Origin: Thermoleophilaceae bacterium
GTDB lineage: Bacteria; Actinomycetota; Thermoleophilia; Solirubrobacterales; Thermoleophilaceae
DNA: 5,458 nt
Assembly: GCA_013696905.1 (NCBI GenBank)
Contig: JACCXP010000297.1
Coordinates: 1 to 5,458, forward strand
Reading direction: 5' to 3'
The notes beneath the pieces are model-generated. The model did no database searches and was not told the origin of the DNA. It saw nothing but the letters and a program-made list of their open reading frames with translations. Shown piece by piece: positions 5,453 through 5,458 of the stretch (positions within the stretch are counted from its first letter, which is position 1; each line of letters opens with the position of its first letter). The position numbers and the translations under genes were made by a program.

Positions 5453-5458
5453 CGGGTC

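Overview
The window is GC-rich, gene-dense bacterial DNA. GTG starts are common, neighbouring genes overlap by a few to about fifty bases, and the wrong strands carry long spurious open frames, as expected at high GC. This fits a high-GC actinobacterium. A deep-branching group such as Thermoleophilia is possible, because a heptose-nucleotide gene sits beside phospholipid genes, but that placement is a guess from gene content and no marker gene is present. I see no rRNA, tRNA, CRISPR array, insertion sequence or phage gene.

Left part (1-2446). A DsbA-like thiol oxidoreductase on the plus strand, almost certainly missing its first residues at the window edge, runs tail to tail into an extended-SDR epimerase/dehydratase on the minus strand. 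Their stop codons share a single CTAG. A 71-bp divergent region with a 7-bp GNRA-capped hairpin separates the epimerase start from a plus-strand nine-helix transporter of the DMT/NIPA-like type. That transporter ends only 10 bp from the stop of the next minus-strand gene.

Right part (2457-5458). Five tightly packed minus-strand genes look like one transcription unit. In transcription order they are an rfaE2-type sugar-phosphate nucleotidyltransferase (its start is near the window edge, so it could be the end of a longer protein), a classical SDR dehydrogenase, a PmtA-like phospholipid N-methyltransferase, a short-type phosphatidylserine decarboxylase (Psd) and a CDP-diacylglycerol-serine O-phosphatidyltransferase (PssA). 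Junctions are an 11-nt overlap, a 30-nt gap, a 4-nt GTGA overlap and a 49-nt overlap.

The last three genes together encode a plausible route from CDP-diacylglycerol and serine to phosphatidylserine, then phosphatidylethanolamine, then N-methylated PE and possibly phosphatidylcholine. This compact lipid-headgroup module, co-directional with an envelope-sugar activation gene, is the most interesting content. Everything else looks like ordinary chromosomal housekeeping or metabolic sequence, and I found no convincing wholly new system.
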